Below are positions 22,618-30,387 of a DNA stretch of 61,306 bases, one piece after another; positions within the stretch are counted from its first letter, which is position 1; each line of letters begins with the position of its first letter. The position numbers and the translations under genes are program-made. This stretch comes from Aliihoeflea sp. 2WW (GTDB lineage Bacteria; Pseudomonadota; Alphaproteobacteria; Rhizobiales; Rhizobiaceae): the NCBI RefSeq assembly GCF_000497755.1, contig NZ_AYOD01000049.1:1-61306 (forward strand). The letters run 5' to 3'. Under the pieces are notes generated by a model. The model saw only the letters and a program-made list of their open reading frames with translations. It searched no databases and was not told where the DNA came from.

Positions 22618-22659
22618 GGCGCTGTTTCGCAGGATTCGTCGAACCGGATCAAGCGCATG

Positions 22660-23052
22660 TCAGCGCAGATCCGTCTGCGCGAAGTCGTTTCCCTTGTAGA
22701 GAAGGGGAACCCCTGCTGACTTTGCCACGGCGTACGAAAAGCAGTCGCCCATGTTGAGTTGCGCGCCGTGCCCTGTCCCCTTGCCGAACTGCTGATGTGC
22801 CTTCAGAGCGATCAAATGTGCATCGGCGCGGACTTCAATCACGTCGATCCCTGACTGTTCGAGAAACTCGATGACATTCAAGGTCATTTCATCGGTTGAC
22901 GCACGGAATATCCGGGCGAGAGCAAGCGCGGTCTCGAATATGACAATCGGCGAAGTCACCGGGCGCCGGGACATCTTCAATCGTTCGGCAAATGCCTCTC
23001 CATCGCCCTCGGAAGCGATCATCGCGACGAGCGCGGAACTGTCTACGAACAT
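22660..23052 (-). CDS. vapC: VapC family PIN-domain toxin
   Basis: 130-residue PIN ribonuclease. The acidic metal site is intact: D4 in MFVDSSALVAMI, E near 43 in SPIVIFETALAL, and D in LNMGDCFSYAVAK, followed by PLLYKGNDFAQTDL. It starts directly after the antitoxin stop (TAG-ATG), the usual VapBC order. Members cleave specific tRNAs or rRNA to stop translation; the target here is unknown. Confidence 0.92.
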   Translation of the reverse strand: MFVDSSALVAMIASEGDGEAFAERLKMSRRPVTSPIVIFETALALARIFRASTDEMTLNVIEFLEQSGIDVIEVRADAHLIALKAHQQFGKGTGHGAQLNMGDCFSYAVAKSAGVPLLYKGNDFAQTDLR

Positions 23053-23298
23053 CTAGTCGTCGCCCTGACCGGACAGCGAGTCGTAGAAGGCCTTGTCCGC
23101 CACCGCGCCCGTGCGCGGATAGGATGCGACGCGCGCGCGGATATCCGCTGTCCTCTGCCACAACGATGCCTTCCGCTCGTCTGCCGCAAGCGACTCGGAA
23201 ACGGCCTCCCGAATTGCATCTGTCAAGCCGATCTGCCGGGTCTGCGCGAGCTTCCGAACGAGCGCGTCAGTCTCTCTGTCCCTGATGTTCAATGTCAT
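23053..23298 (-). CDS. vapB: VapB family antitoxin
   Basis: 81 residues from ATG 23298 (MTLNIRDRETDALVRKLAQ), a form typical of rhizobial VapB antitoxins of the Rv0623 type. An N-terminal ribbon-helix-helix-like segment is followed by a C-terminal toxin-binding tail (RVASYPRTGAVADKAFYDSLSGQGDD). An in-frame start at 23349 would extend into the predicted operator and is unlikely. It is adjacent to vapC and expected to neutralise it and autorepress. Confidence 0.88.
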   Translation of the reverse strand: MTLNIRDRETDALVRKLAQTRQIGLTDAIREAVSESLAADERKASLWQRTADIRARVASYPRTGAVADKAFYDSLSGQGDD

Positions 23299-23324
23299 TG
23301 CAGGTCTCTCTGCGCTCGTCTCAT

Positions 23325-23342
23325 TACGAATACAATATCGTA
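23325..23342 (-). promoter_or_regulatory. Candidate VapBC operator
   Basis: Inverted repeat TACGA (23325-23329) and TCGTA (23338-23342) with an 8-nt A/T-rich spacer, 27 bp upstream of the vapB ATG in an otherwise GC-rich genome. The position fits autorepression by a VapBC complex. Confidence 0.5.
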
Positions 23343-23371
23343 TAGACAATCGGAACGCAACAGGAACATCT

Positions 23372-23968
23372 CTACCGCAACATCGGCACCACCGACGCCG
23401 CGAGCAGCACGCCCATCACGATGTTGAACCATTTCAACCGCACCGGATCGGCCAGAAATCCGCGCAGGGCAGTGCCGAAGCCGGCCCAGGTCGACACACT
23501 CGGGAAATTGACCAGCGCGAAGGCGGTGGCGACGAGGAGGACGGAGAGATAGGGCGCGCTCGGGCTGGTGTAGATGGCCATCGCGGTCACAGCCATGATC
23601 CATGCCTTGGGGTTCACCCACTGAAAGGCGGCCGCCTCGAGGAAGGTCATCGGCCGGTCGCGTCCCGTTCCACCCGATGACATCGACCGCGAGCGCGCGA
23701 TCTTGAAGGCAAGCCAGAGAAGATAGGCGCCGCCGGCGAATTTCAGGGTCGTGTGAAGTTGCGGATAGGCTTCGAGCAGCGCGCCAAGGCCGAGCCCGAC
23801 ACCCATCAGCAGGCTGAAAAACCCAACGCCGATGCCGACCATGTGCGGGATCGTGCGGCGGAAGCCGAAATTCACGCCCGAGGCTAGCAGCATGAAGTTG
23901 TTCGGTCCCGGCGTGATCGACGAAACGAAGGCGAACGCAACCAGTGCGACAAAAGTCTCCGCGCTCAT
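23372..23968 (-). CDS. LysE family amino acid exporter
   Basis: 198-residue RhtB/LysE translocator with about six hydrophobic helices. The family motif FVSSITPGPNNFMLLASGVNFGFRRTIPH is in the first 50 residues, and WVNPKAWIMAVTAM lies mid-protein. It exports amino acids or related metabolites across the inner membrane. It lies downstream of ilvH on the same strand with a 60-bp gap, so read-through from the ilv operon is possible but not demonstrated. Substrate cannot be assigned. Confidence 0.9.
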   Translation of the reverse strand: MSAETFVALVAFAFVSSITPGPNNFMLLASGVNFGFRRTIPHMVGIGVGFFSLLMGVGLGLGALLEAYPQLHTTLKFAGGAYLLWLAFKIARSRSMSSGGTGRDRPMTFLEAAAFQWVNPKAWIMAVTAMAIYTSPSAPYLSVLLVATAFALVNFPSVSTWAGFGTALRGFLADPVRLKWFNIVMGVLLAASVVPMLR

Positions 23969-24030
23969 GGCTCGGTCTTTCCGGCCGGCATCGCCGACCT
24001 GTCAATCAAGGGATCTCGGCGGCGCCGAAA

Positions 24031-24603
24031 CTACATGCCCTGCGGGCCGCGGTTCATCGCGGCGACGCCGGTGCGGCAGACTTCGATCAGCCCCAGCGGC
24101 TTCATGATCGCGATGAACTGCTCGATCTTCGACACGCGTCCGGTGATCTCGAAGATGAAATGCTCGGTATTCGCGTCGATGACGCTGGCGCGGAAGGCGT
24201 CGGCCAGCCGCAGCGCCTCGACGCGGTCTTCGCCGGTGCCGGCAACCTTCACCAGTGCGAGTTCACGCTCGAGCGGCCGGTCGTGGCCAAGCTCCGCCGC
24301 ACGGACCGTCAGGTCGTTGACGCGGTGGACGGGGACGATCCGCTCAAGCTGATGCTTGATCTGCTGCAGGACGTGCGGCGTGCCGCGCGTAACGATGGTG
24401 ATGCGCGACAGGTGCTTCTCGTGCTCGGTCTCGGAGACCGTGAGGCTGTCGATGTTGTACCCACGGCCGGAGAACAGGCCGATGACGCGCGCGAGAACGC
24501 CCGGCTCGTTGTCGACCAGCACGGAAAGCGTGTGGGCTTCCGGCTTCTCGGTCTCCTTGGCGATGAAATAGGCCGAACCGGTGGGCTGAAGATGTGCGTT
24601 CAT
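24031..24603 (-). CDS. ilvH: Acetolactate synthase small (regulatory) subunit
   Basis: 190 residues from ATG 24603. The N-terminal ACT domain is clear (HTLSVLVDNEPGVLARVIGLFSGRGYNIDSLTV), with the feedback-valine region, followed by a second ferredoxin-like C-terminal domain (FEITGRVSKIEQFIAIMKPLG). It binds IlvI and makes the enzyme valine-sensitive. It lies 54 bp downstream of ilvI in the same operon. Confidence 0.96.
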   Translation of the reverse strand: MNAHLQPTGSAYFIAKETEKPEAHTLSVLVDNEPGVLARVIGLFSGRGYNIDSLTVSETEHEKHLSRITIVTRGTPHVLQQIKHQLERIVPVHRVNDLTVRAAELGHDRPLERELALVKVAGTGEDRVEALRLADAFRASVIDANTEHFIFEITGRVSKIEQFIAIMKPLGLIEVCRTGVAAMNRGPQGM

Positions 24604-24657
24604 CAGGTGATTCTCTTTTCGAATATCTGTCTTCAAGTCGCTGTTCTGGCTGAATGA

Positions 24658-26445
24658 TCAGACCAGCGCCCTGCCCTTGGCATCGATCGCGTTGGCCACC
24701 GCCTCGTCCGTCGCTTCGTCGGGCAGCAACATCTCGTTATGCGCCTTGCCCGAGGGGATCATCGGGAAGCAGTTGGCGAGATTGGCGACGCGGCAATCGA
24801 AGATGACCGGCTTCCTGACGTCGATCATTTCCTGGATCGCGTCGTCGAGATCGCCCGGCTTTTCGCAACGGATGCCGTGCCCGCCATAGGCTTCCGCCAG
24901 CTTGACGAAATCGGGCATCGCCTCGGTGTAGGAATGCGACAGGCGATTGCCGTGCAGAAGCTGCTGCCACTGGCGCACCATGCCCATATACTGGTTGTTC
25001 AGGATGAAAATCTTGATCGGCGCTTCATACTGCACCGCGCAGCTCATCTCCTGGATCGTCATCTGAACCGAGGCGTCGCCGGCAATGTCGATGACGAGCG
25101 CGTCCGGGTGGGCGATCTGCACGCCGAGCGCAGCCGGCAGGCCGTAGCCCATCGTTCCCAGCCCGCCCGAGGTCATCCAGTGGTTCGGCTTCTCGAAACC
25201 GTAATGCTGGGCGGCCCACATCTGGTGCTGGCCGACTTCGGTGGTGATGTAAGTGTCGCGATGCTTGGTCAGTTCGTAGAGCCGCTGGATCGCATATTGC
25301 GGCATGATGATTTCGTCATTCGGCCGATAGGCGAGCGAATCGCGGGCGCGCCATTTCTCGATCTGCTCCCACCATGGCGCGAGCCGCGCCTTGTCGGTCC
25401 GCGCGGTTGCCCTCCAAAGCCGCACCATGTCCTCCATGACGCGTCCGACATCGCCGATGATCGGCACGTCGGCCGGCACGTTCTTGTTGATCGAGGACGG
25501 GTCGATATCGATGTGGATCTTCTTGGAATTGGGCGAAAACGCATTGAGGCGGCCGGTGATGCGGTCGTCGAAGCGCGCGCCGATGCACAGCATGACGTCG
25601 CAATCGTGCATCGTCATGTTGGCCTCGTAGGTGCCGTGCATGCCCAGCATGCCGAGCCAGGCCGGCCCCGAGGCGGGATAGGCGCCGAGGCCCATCAGCG
25701 TGGAGGTGATCGGGAAGCCGGTCAAGTCCACCAGCTCGCGCAGCAGGTGACTGGCTTCCGCGCCCGAATTGATGACGCCGCCGCCCGAATAGATGACCGG
25801 GCGCTTCGCGTTCGCCATCAGCTCGACGGCCGCCTTGATCGACTCCATGTCGCCCTGGATCTTCGGATGGTAGCTGGTGCGCGGCGCGGTCTGCGGCGGC
25901 GTGTAGATGCCCTTGGCGAACTGAACGTCCTTCGGGATGTCGACGACGACCGGGCCGGGCCGGCCCGTTGTCGCGACATGAAAGGCCTCGTGCAGGATGG
26001 CAGCGAGCTCGTTGACGTCCTTCACCAGCCAGTTGTGCTTGGTGCAGGGCCGCGTGATGCCGACCGTGTCGCATTCCTGGAAAGCGTCGGAGCCGATCAG
26101 CGAGGTCGGCACCTGGCCGGTGATGCACACGAGCGGGATCGAATCCATCAGCGCGTCCTGCAGCGGCGTCACCGCATTCGTCGCGCCGGGGCCGGAGGTG
26201 ACCAGCATGACGCCCGCCTTGCCGGTGGAGCGCGCATAGCCCTCCGCCGCGTGGCCCGCGCCCTGCTCGTGGCGCACGAGAATGTGCTGGACGTCCTCCT
26301 GCTGGAAGAGCTCGTCATAGATCGGAAGGACCGCGCCACCCGGATAGCCGAAAATGTGCGCGACGCCGTTGTCGCGGAGGGCCTGGACGACCATCTCCGC
26401 TCCGGTCATTTCGCGTCGTCCGCTGTCGTGTGTGGCGCTGTTCAT
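24658..26445 (-). CDS. ilvI: Acetolactate synthase large (catalytic) subunit
   Basis: 595-residue ThDP-dependent enzyme making acetolactate from pyruvate, or acetohydroxybutyrate with 2-ketobutyrate. The ThDP-activating glutamate lies in LVRHEQGAGHAAEGYARSTG near residue 60. The FAD/central domain follows, and the C-terminal ThDP motif is GDASVQMTIQEMSCAV with FILNNQYMGMVRQWQ. It is preceded by a peptide-coding attenuator (26497-26610) and followed by ilvH. Whether the local name is ilvB or ilvI cannot be decided; the enzyme class is certain. Confidence 0.97.
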   Translation of the reverse strand: MNSATHDSGRREMTGAEMVVQALRDNGVAHIFGYPGGAVLPIYDELFQQEDVQHILVRHEQGAGHAAEGYARSTGKAGVMLVTSGPGATNAVTPLQDALMDSIPLVCITGQVPTSLIGSDAFQECDTVGITRPCTKHNWLVKDVNELAAILHEAFHVATTGRPGPVVVDIPKDVQFAKGIYTPPQTAPRTSYHPKIQGDMESIKAAVELMANAKRPVIYSGGGVINSGAEASHLLRELVDLTGFPITSTLMGLGAYPASGPAWLGMLGMHGTYEANMTMHDCDVMLCIGARFDDRITGRLNAFSPNSKKIHIDIDPSSINKNVPADVPIIGDVGRVMEDMVRLWRATARTDKARLAPWWEQIEKWRARDSLAYRPNDEIIMPQYAIQRLYELTKHRDTYITTEVGQHQMWAAQHYGFEKPNHWMTSGGLGTMGYGLPAALGVQIAHPDALVIDIAGDASVQMTIQEMSCAVQYEAPIKIFILNNQYMGMVRQWQQLLHGNRLSHSYTEAMPDFVKLAEAYGGHGIRCEKPGDLDDAIQEMIDVRKPVIFDCRVANLANCFPMIPSGKAHNEMLLPDEATDEAVANAIDAKGRALV

Positions 26446-26496
26446 GGGGCTGGTCCGTCGTCTTTGTCTGTGGTCGGGGGCTTGGGTTCGGGAAAC

Positions 26497-26520
26497 AAAA
26501 AAGGCTCCCGTGGGGAGCCT
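26497..26520 (-). terminator. Attenuator terminator of the ilvIH leader
   Basis: On the minus strand AGGCTCCC-CAC-GGGAGCCT is a perfect 8-bp stem with a 3-nt loop, directly followed by six T (plus-strand A 26497-26502). It sits between the leader peptide and ilvI, 50 nt before the structural gene start, exactly where an attenuator should be. A 6-nt segment in the leader (CGTGGG, plus 26567-26572) can pair with CCCACG in the terminator arm and loop, giving a possible antiterminator. Confidence 0.88.
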
Positions 26521-26548
26521 GCGTGTTGCGCATGGGGTGCTTTCGCCC

Positions 26549-26563
26549 GGCGGTTACACCGCC
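26549..26563 (-). promoter_or_regulatory. Leader hairpin over the stop codon of the ilv leader peptide
   Basis: GGCGGT and ACCGCC form a perfect 6-bp stem with a 3-nt loop; the TAA stop of the leader peptide (26554-26556) lies within it. A ribosome that reaches the stop would melt it, while one stalled at the Leu/Ile/Val codons would not. This is the behaviour expected of a pause or anti-antiterminator hairpin. Confidence 0.6.
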
Positions 26564-26610
26564 TTGCCCACGCGCCTTCCTACTACGAGAATGAGTGCCG
26601 TCTTCAACAT
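26554..26610 (-). CDS. ilvIH leader peptide (attenuation)
   Basis: An 18-residue reading frame MLKTALILVVGRRVGKAV ends 108 nt upstream of ilvI. Residues 6-10 are Leu-Ile-Leu-Val-Val, the three branched-chain products of the pathway, with further Val at 14 and 18. It is followed by the stop-codon hairpin and the terminator. Stalling at these codons during branched-chain aminoacyl-tRNA shortage is expected to prevent the terminator from forming. No Shine-Dalgarno sequence precedes the ATG and the predicted transcription start nearly coincides with it, so translation may be leaderless. Confidence 0.88.
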   Translation of the reverse strand: MLKTALILVVGRRVGKAV

Positions 26611-26617
26611 GGGCGTG

Positions 26618-26647
26618 AGATTAGGCAGAGCACATATCAACTGTCAA
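26618..26647 (-). promoter_or_regulatory. Predicted ilvIH promoter
   Basis: On the minus strand TTGACA (26642-26647) is separated by 18 nt from TAATCT (26618-26623). Transcription should start near 26611, right at the leader-peptide ATG (26608-26610). Confidence 0.65.
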
Positions 26648-26771
26648 TGGCGCCGGTGACGCAATTTCCTTGCGCACCCTGCCGCGACTTAACCCGGCGT
26701 GAACCATCCGCCCGAACGCGACCTTAACCCCACCCGCTTAGCTTGGTTCGGTAATCGGGGATCTGCGCGCG

Positions 26772-28586
26772 ATGTATGTTGAGCGAACGGGACATGAGGG
26801 CGATGCCGTCAGCCAGGAACGGCGCGACACGCTTCAACCGGAATCGCGCGTCCTTGGCCGTGTCATCCAGTGCGACGGCGCGCGCGCGACCGTCGCCGCC
26901 GTAGCGGACGGCATGCAGACTGCCAGCGACGGCTTGTGGTCCGTCGGCCGCATGATCTCGATCAATCTCGGCGCCGCCCGCACCGTCGGTCTCGTCTATG
27001 CGATCGAGACGCCGCATGCGGAGTGGAACGACAATGCCGACAACACGCTGATCGTGCGCATCGAACTCGTCGGCGAGGTTCGCGACATCGCCGGCAAGCC
27101 GCATTTCGACCGCGGCATCACGCTTTATCCGCATGTCGGCGCCATCGCCCACCGCATCCGCTCGCGCGATCTCGAGGCGGTCTACGATCTGGGCGGCCGG
27201 CAGGCCGTGTCGATCGGCAGCCTCAGCCAGGATCAGCAGATCCTCGCCCGCATTTCGATGGACACGACGCTCAGCCGGCATTTCGCGGTCCTGGGCACGA
27301 CCGGCGTCGGCAAGTCGAGCGCGGTGGCGCTCCTGCTGCGCAAGGCGGTCGACGCCAATCCCGAATTGCGCGTGCTGATCCTCGATCCGCACAACGAGTT
27401 TCACGCCGCCTTCCCCGATCGTTCGGTCCGCATCGACACCAATTCGCTCGACATGCCGTTCTGGCTGTTCCGGCTGGAGGAACTGACCGAGGTGCTTTTT
27501 CGCGGCCGCGAGGCGGTTGCGGAGGAAGTCGACCTCCTGCGCGACCTCATCCCGGCCGCCAAGAGCCGCTATCACCGCCCCTCTTCGTCCGCGACGCTCC
27601 TGCGGCGCGGCGCCGATACGATGTCGCTGACCGCCGACACGCCGGTTCCCTACCGCATGGTCGATCTCATCAAGCTGATCGACGAGCGCATGGGCATGCT
27701 CGAATCCAAGATCGAGCGGCCGCATTGCCGCGCCTTGCGGGCACGGATCGAATCCGCCCTGGCCGACCCTCGCTACCGCTTCATGTTCGCCTCGCGCCTC
27801 ATCGAGGACAATCTGCACGAGGCGATCGGAAAGATCTTCCGCGTGCCCCATCACGGCAGGACGATCACCTGTTTCGAACTGGCGGGCCTGCCCTCCGAAG
27901 TCGTCAATTCGGTCTGTTCGGTCCTGTCGCGCCTCGCCTTCGACCTCGCTTCCGGCTCGAAGGGCCGGCTGAAGCTTCTCGTCCTGTGCGAGGAAGCACA
28001 TCGCTACATGCCGGCCGACCCGCGGCTCGGCTTTGCCCCGACGCGCCATGCCCTCTCGCGCATCGCCAAGGAAGGCCGCAAATATGGCTGCTATCTCGGT
28101 GTCGTGACCCAGCGCCCCGGCGAACTCGACCCCACGGTCCTGTCGCAGTGCTCGACCATCTTCGCCATGCGCCTCGCCAACGAGCGCGACCAGGAGATCA
28201 TCCGCTCGGCGATCGCCGATTCGTCGGCCTCCACCCTCGCCTTCCTGTCCTCGATGGGCCAGCGCGAGGCAATCGCCTTCGGCGAGGGCGTCGCGACCAC
28301 GATGCGCATGAAGTTCGAGACGCTGAAGCCGAGCGAATTGCCCGGCCGGCCGCAGGAAGTGGCCGACGCGGCCGCCCATCCGGGCGAAATCGACCTCCAT
28401 GCGCTGATCCAGGGTTTGCGCGGCGAAGCTCCGGCCTTCGTTCCCGACGATTTCGGTCCGATGATCGGCGACGATCCGTTCGAGCGCCTTGCCGCGGCGC
28501 TCGATTCCCCGCCGCCGCGCGCATCGCTCGCCAGCCTGCGCCGCCACGGCGACGACGAGGCCCTGCGCCGGCTTTATGAAGACTGA
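26772..28586 (+). CDS. HerA-like DUF87 ATPase
   Basis: 604-residue HerA/FtsK-superfamily ATPase. An N-terminal HAS-barrel-like region (about 25-140) precedes the motor domain with Walker A GTTGVGKS at 175-182, a Walker B region LRVLILDPHNEFHAAF and LLVLCEEAHRYMPAD, and the sensor/arginine region ECSTIFAMRLANERDQEI. HerA works with the NurA nuclease in archaea and some bacteria; no NurA, Sir2 or other defence partner is adjacent, so this is a solitary form common in alphaproteobacteria. Divergent from ilvIH. Exact role unknown. Confidence 0.85.
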   Translation: MYVERTGHEGDAVSQERRDTLQPESRVLGRVIQCDGARATVAAVADGMQTASDGLWSVGRMISINLGAARTVGLVYAIETPHAEWNDNADNTLIVRIELVGEVRDIAGKPHFDRGITLYPHVGAIAHRIRSRDLEAVYDLGGRQAVSIGSLSQDQQILARISMDTTLSRHFAVLGTTGVGKSSAVALLLRKAVDANPELRVLILDPHNEFHAAFPDRSVRIDTNSLDMPFWLFRLEELTEVLFRGREAVAEEVDLLRDLIPAAKSRYHRPSSSATLLRRGADTMSLTADTPVPYRMVDLIKLIDERMGMLESKIERPHCRALRARIESALADPRYRFMFASRLIEDNLHEAIGKIFRVPHHGRTITCFELAGLPSEVVNSVCSVLSRLAFDLASGSKGRLKLLVLCEEAHRYMPADPRLGFAPTRHALSRIAKEGRKYGCYLGVVTQRPGELDPTVLSQCSTIFAMRLANERDQEIIRSAIADSSASTLAFLSSMGQREAIAFGEGVATTMRMKFETLKPSELPGRPQEVADAAAHPGEIDLHALIQGLRGEAPAFVPDDFGPMIGDDPFERLAAALDSPPPRASLASLRRHGDDEALRRLYED

Positions 28587-28610
28587 CTAGGGGCGAGGAG
28601 AGTTTCGGCT

Positions 28611-29390
28611 TTAGGCGCAGACGCGGTTCCGGCCGAGCCCCTTGGCCTGATAGAGCCGCTGGTCGGCGCGCCGGTAGAGCTCTTCCGCGTTTTCCTTGCC
28701 GTTCCACACCGCCAGGCCGACGCTCGCGGTGACCTTCAACCGGATGTTGCCGTTGACGACGACGAGCGCGGACACCGCCTTGCGGATGCGCTCGGCGAAG
28801 GCGATCAGCCCAGCATCGTCCAGATTGGCCGCGACGATCGCGAACTCCTCGCCGCCCAGCCGCGCGACGACGTCATGGTAGCGGGTCAGTTCGCGCAAGG
28901 ATGACGCGACTTCCTTCAGCACCTTGTCGCCGATGTCGTGACCATGCGTGTCGTTGATCGCCTTGAAGTGATCGAGATCGATGATCATCAGCCCGATCGG
29001 CCGGTCGATCCGGCCGAATGCGTCGAGATATTCGCGCAGCGCTTCATCGAAAAACCGCCGGTTCTGCATGCCCGTCAGGCTGTCGGTCAGCGCCGCCTGT
29101 TCCAGCGTCACCGAACGCGCGCTCAGCGTTTCCGTCATGGCGCGCAGCTTGCCCTGCTCCTGCACCTGATGGCGGATCAGCGGATAGATGAAGAAGGCGC
29201 CGAAGAAGATGGCGGTCGCGAGCAGCACCCCGATCGCAAAGAGCAGGCGCGCCAGATAGGCGATGTCTTCGCCGACCGGCTCGGCGGCCAGCGCCTGCAG
29301 CACGCCATAGGCGTGCAGCGTCGTCACGCCGGCGGCAAGGACGACCGCAATGAAGACAAAGAAAGCCGATTCGGCCTGGTGAAACCGCAT
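28611..29390 (-). CDS. Membrane-bound diguanylate cyclase (GGDEF)
   Basis: 259 residues. Two N-terminal membrane helices (about 9-30 and 45-70) are followed by a short coiled segment and a GGDEF domain. The active-site motif is GGEEF at 179-183, and an intact inhibitory site RxxD (RYHD, 170-173) lies exactly five residues before it. This predicts an active enzyme making cyclic di-GMP from two GTP, with product inhibition. No PAS or EAL domain. It could supply the two PilZ proteins encoded at 14.7-15.3 kb, though that link is only inference. Confidence 0.93.
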   Translation of the reverse strand: MRFHQAESAFFVFIAVVLAAGVTTLHAYGVLQALAAEPVGEDIAYLARLLFAIGVLLATAIFFGAFFIYPLIRHQVQEQGKLRAMTETLSARSVTLEQAALTDSLTGMQNRRFFDEALREYLDAFGRIDRPIGLMIIDLDHFKAINDTHGHDIGDKVLKEVASSLRELTRYHDVVARLGGEEFAIVAANLDDAGLIAFAERIRKAVSALVVVNGNIRLKVTASVGLAVWNGKENAEELYRRADQRLYQAKGLGRNRVCA

Positions 29391-29472
29391 ACCGTTCCCG
29401 ATACTGACGCCAAGGCTTCACTTTCCGCCAGCGCTCCCTTATCGCAGGTTAACGCGCCTTAGTATTTTCGAG

Positions 29473-30360
29473 CTAGTCCACACGGGGATGCACCCGTTCC
29501 CACTCCGGGCCGAGCTGGTTGCGAAACCACGTGTCCTGCCGTTTCGCATATTGCCGCGTCGCGGCCTTGGCGCGCGTGATCGCTTCGTCCAGCGTCACCT
29601 TGCCGCGCAGATGCTCGGCAAGTTCCGGCACGCCGATCGCCTTCATGGCGGGCAGGGTCGGCGCGAGGTCGAGGGCGAGGATCGCACGCACCTCGTCGAG
29701 CGCCCCGGCGTCGACCATCTCGTCGAAGCGCCGATCGATGTTGGCGCGCACGAATTCGCGTTCGGGGGCAAGAACGATCATGGCCGCGGACGCCGCATCG
29801 ACGAACGGCGCCGACCGGTCGCCCTGCCAGTCGAGGATCGAGCGCCCGGACGCCTCGACGACTTCCAGCGCGCGCACGATGCGCTGCCCGTCATTCGGGC
29901 GAAGCCGCTCTGCTGCGGCTGCATCCCGCTCGCCGAGTTGGCGGTGCAGCGCCTCGGCCCCCTCCTCGATCAGCGCTTGGCGCCATCTGGCGCGAATGCC
30001 GGCGGGAATGTCGGGCATGTCCGAGAGCCCCTGCGTCAGCGCGCGGAAATAGAGCCCGGTGCCGCCGACGAAGACGAGCTTCTTTCCCGCCACATCCGGT
30101 GATTTGAGCAGCGCGTCCACATCTGCCAGCCATTGCGCCACCGAATAGGCGACTGCGGGGTCGACATGGCCGAAAAGGCGATGCGGCACGCGTGCCTCGT
30201 CCTCCACGGTAGGCCGCGCGGTGATCAGGCGCAGGACGTCGTAGACCTGCATCGAATCGGCATTGACGACGATCCCGCCCGTCTCGCCGGCGATCTCCAT
30301 CGCCCGCCGCGACTTGCCGCTCGCGGTCGGCCCCGCTATCAGGACCGCATTCTTCAGCAC
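29473..30360 (-). CDS. miaA: tRNA dimethylallyltransferase
   Basis: Adds the isopentenyl group to A37 of tRNAs reading U-starting codons. I chose GTG 30360 (295 residues) because the P-loop GPTASGKS then sits at residues 8-15, as in the family; an ATG at 30417 would run into serB and add 19 unrelated residues. Other family segments are NADSMQVYDVLRLITARP, LVFVGGTGLYFRALTQGLS and RQYAKRQDTWFRNQL. Divergent from serB with a 27-bp gap. Confidence 0.95.
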   Translation of the reverse strand: MLKNAVLIAGPTASGKSRRAMEIAGETGGIVVNADSMQVYDVLRLITARPTVEDEARVPHRLFGHVDPAVAYSVAQWLADVDALLKSPDVAGKKLVFVGGTGLYFRALTQGLSDMPDIPAGIRARWRQALIEEGAEALHRQLGERDAAAAERLRPNDGQRIVRALEVVEASGRSILDWQGDRSAPFVDAASAAMIVLAPEREFVRANIDRRFDEMVDAGALDEVRAILALDLAPTLPAMKAIGVPELAEHLRGKVTLDEAITRAKAATRQYAKRQDTWFRNQLGPEWERVHPRVD

Positions 30361-30387
30361 GCCCTGCCCCGTTTCAGAAAGTCCGCC

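Noticed and set aside
22660-23298. A genomic island around VapBC
   Set aside because: No integrase, tRNA-end repeat or composition shift beyond the short promoter patch.
26315-26533. A 72-residue frame crossing the ilv terminator (starting MRNTQAPHGSLF)
   Set aside because: It overlaps the attenuator hairpin and lacks branched-chain residues; the 18-residue frame at 26554-26610 fits much better as the leader.
24739-26727. A 662-residue reading frame on the plus strand over ilvI and its leader
   Set aside because: It is antisense to the full conserved ilvI coding region and its composition (His/Arg/Asp-rich) is that of a GC-rich shadow frame.
26724-28547. A 607-residue minus-strand frame over the HerA-like gene
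   Set aside because: It is the antisense image of a gene with Walker motifs; the amino acid content is typical of a shadow.
26772-28586. HerA as part of an antiphage defence island
   Set aside because: Flanking genes are housekeeping (ilvIH, GGDEF, miaA) and no nuclease or Sir2 partner is present.
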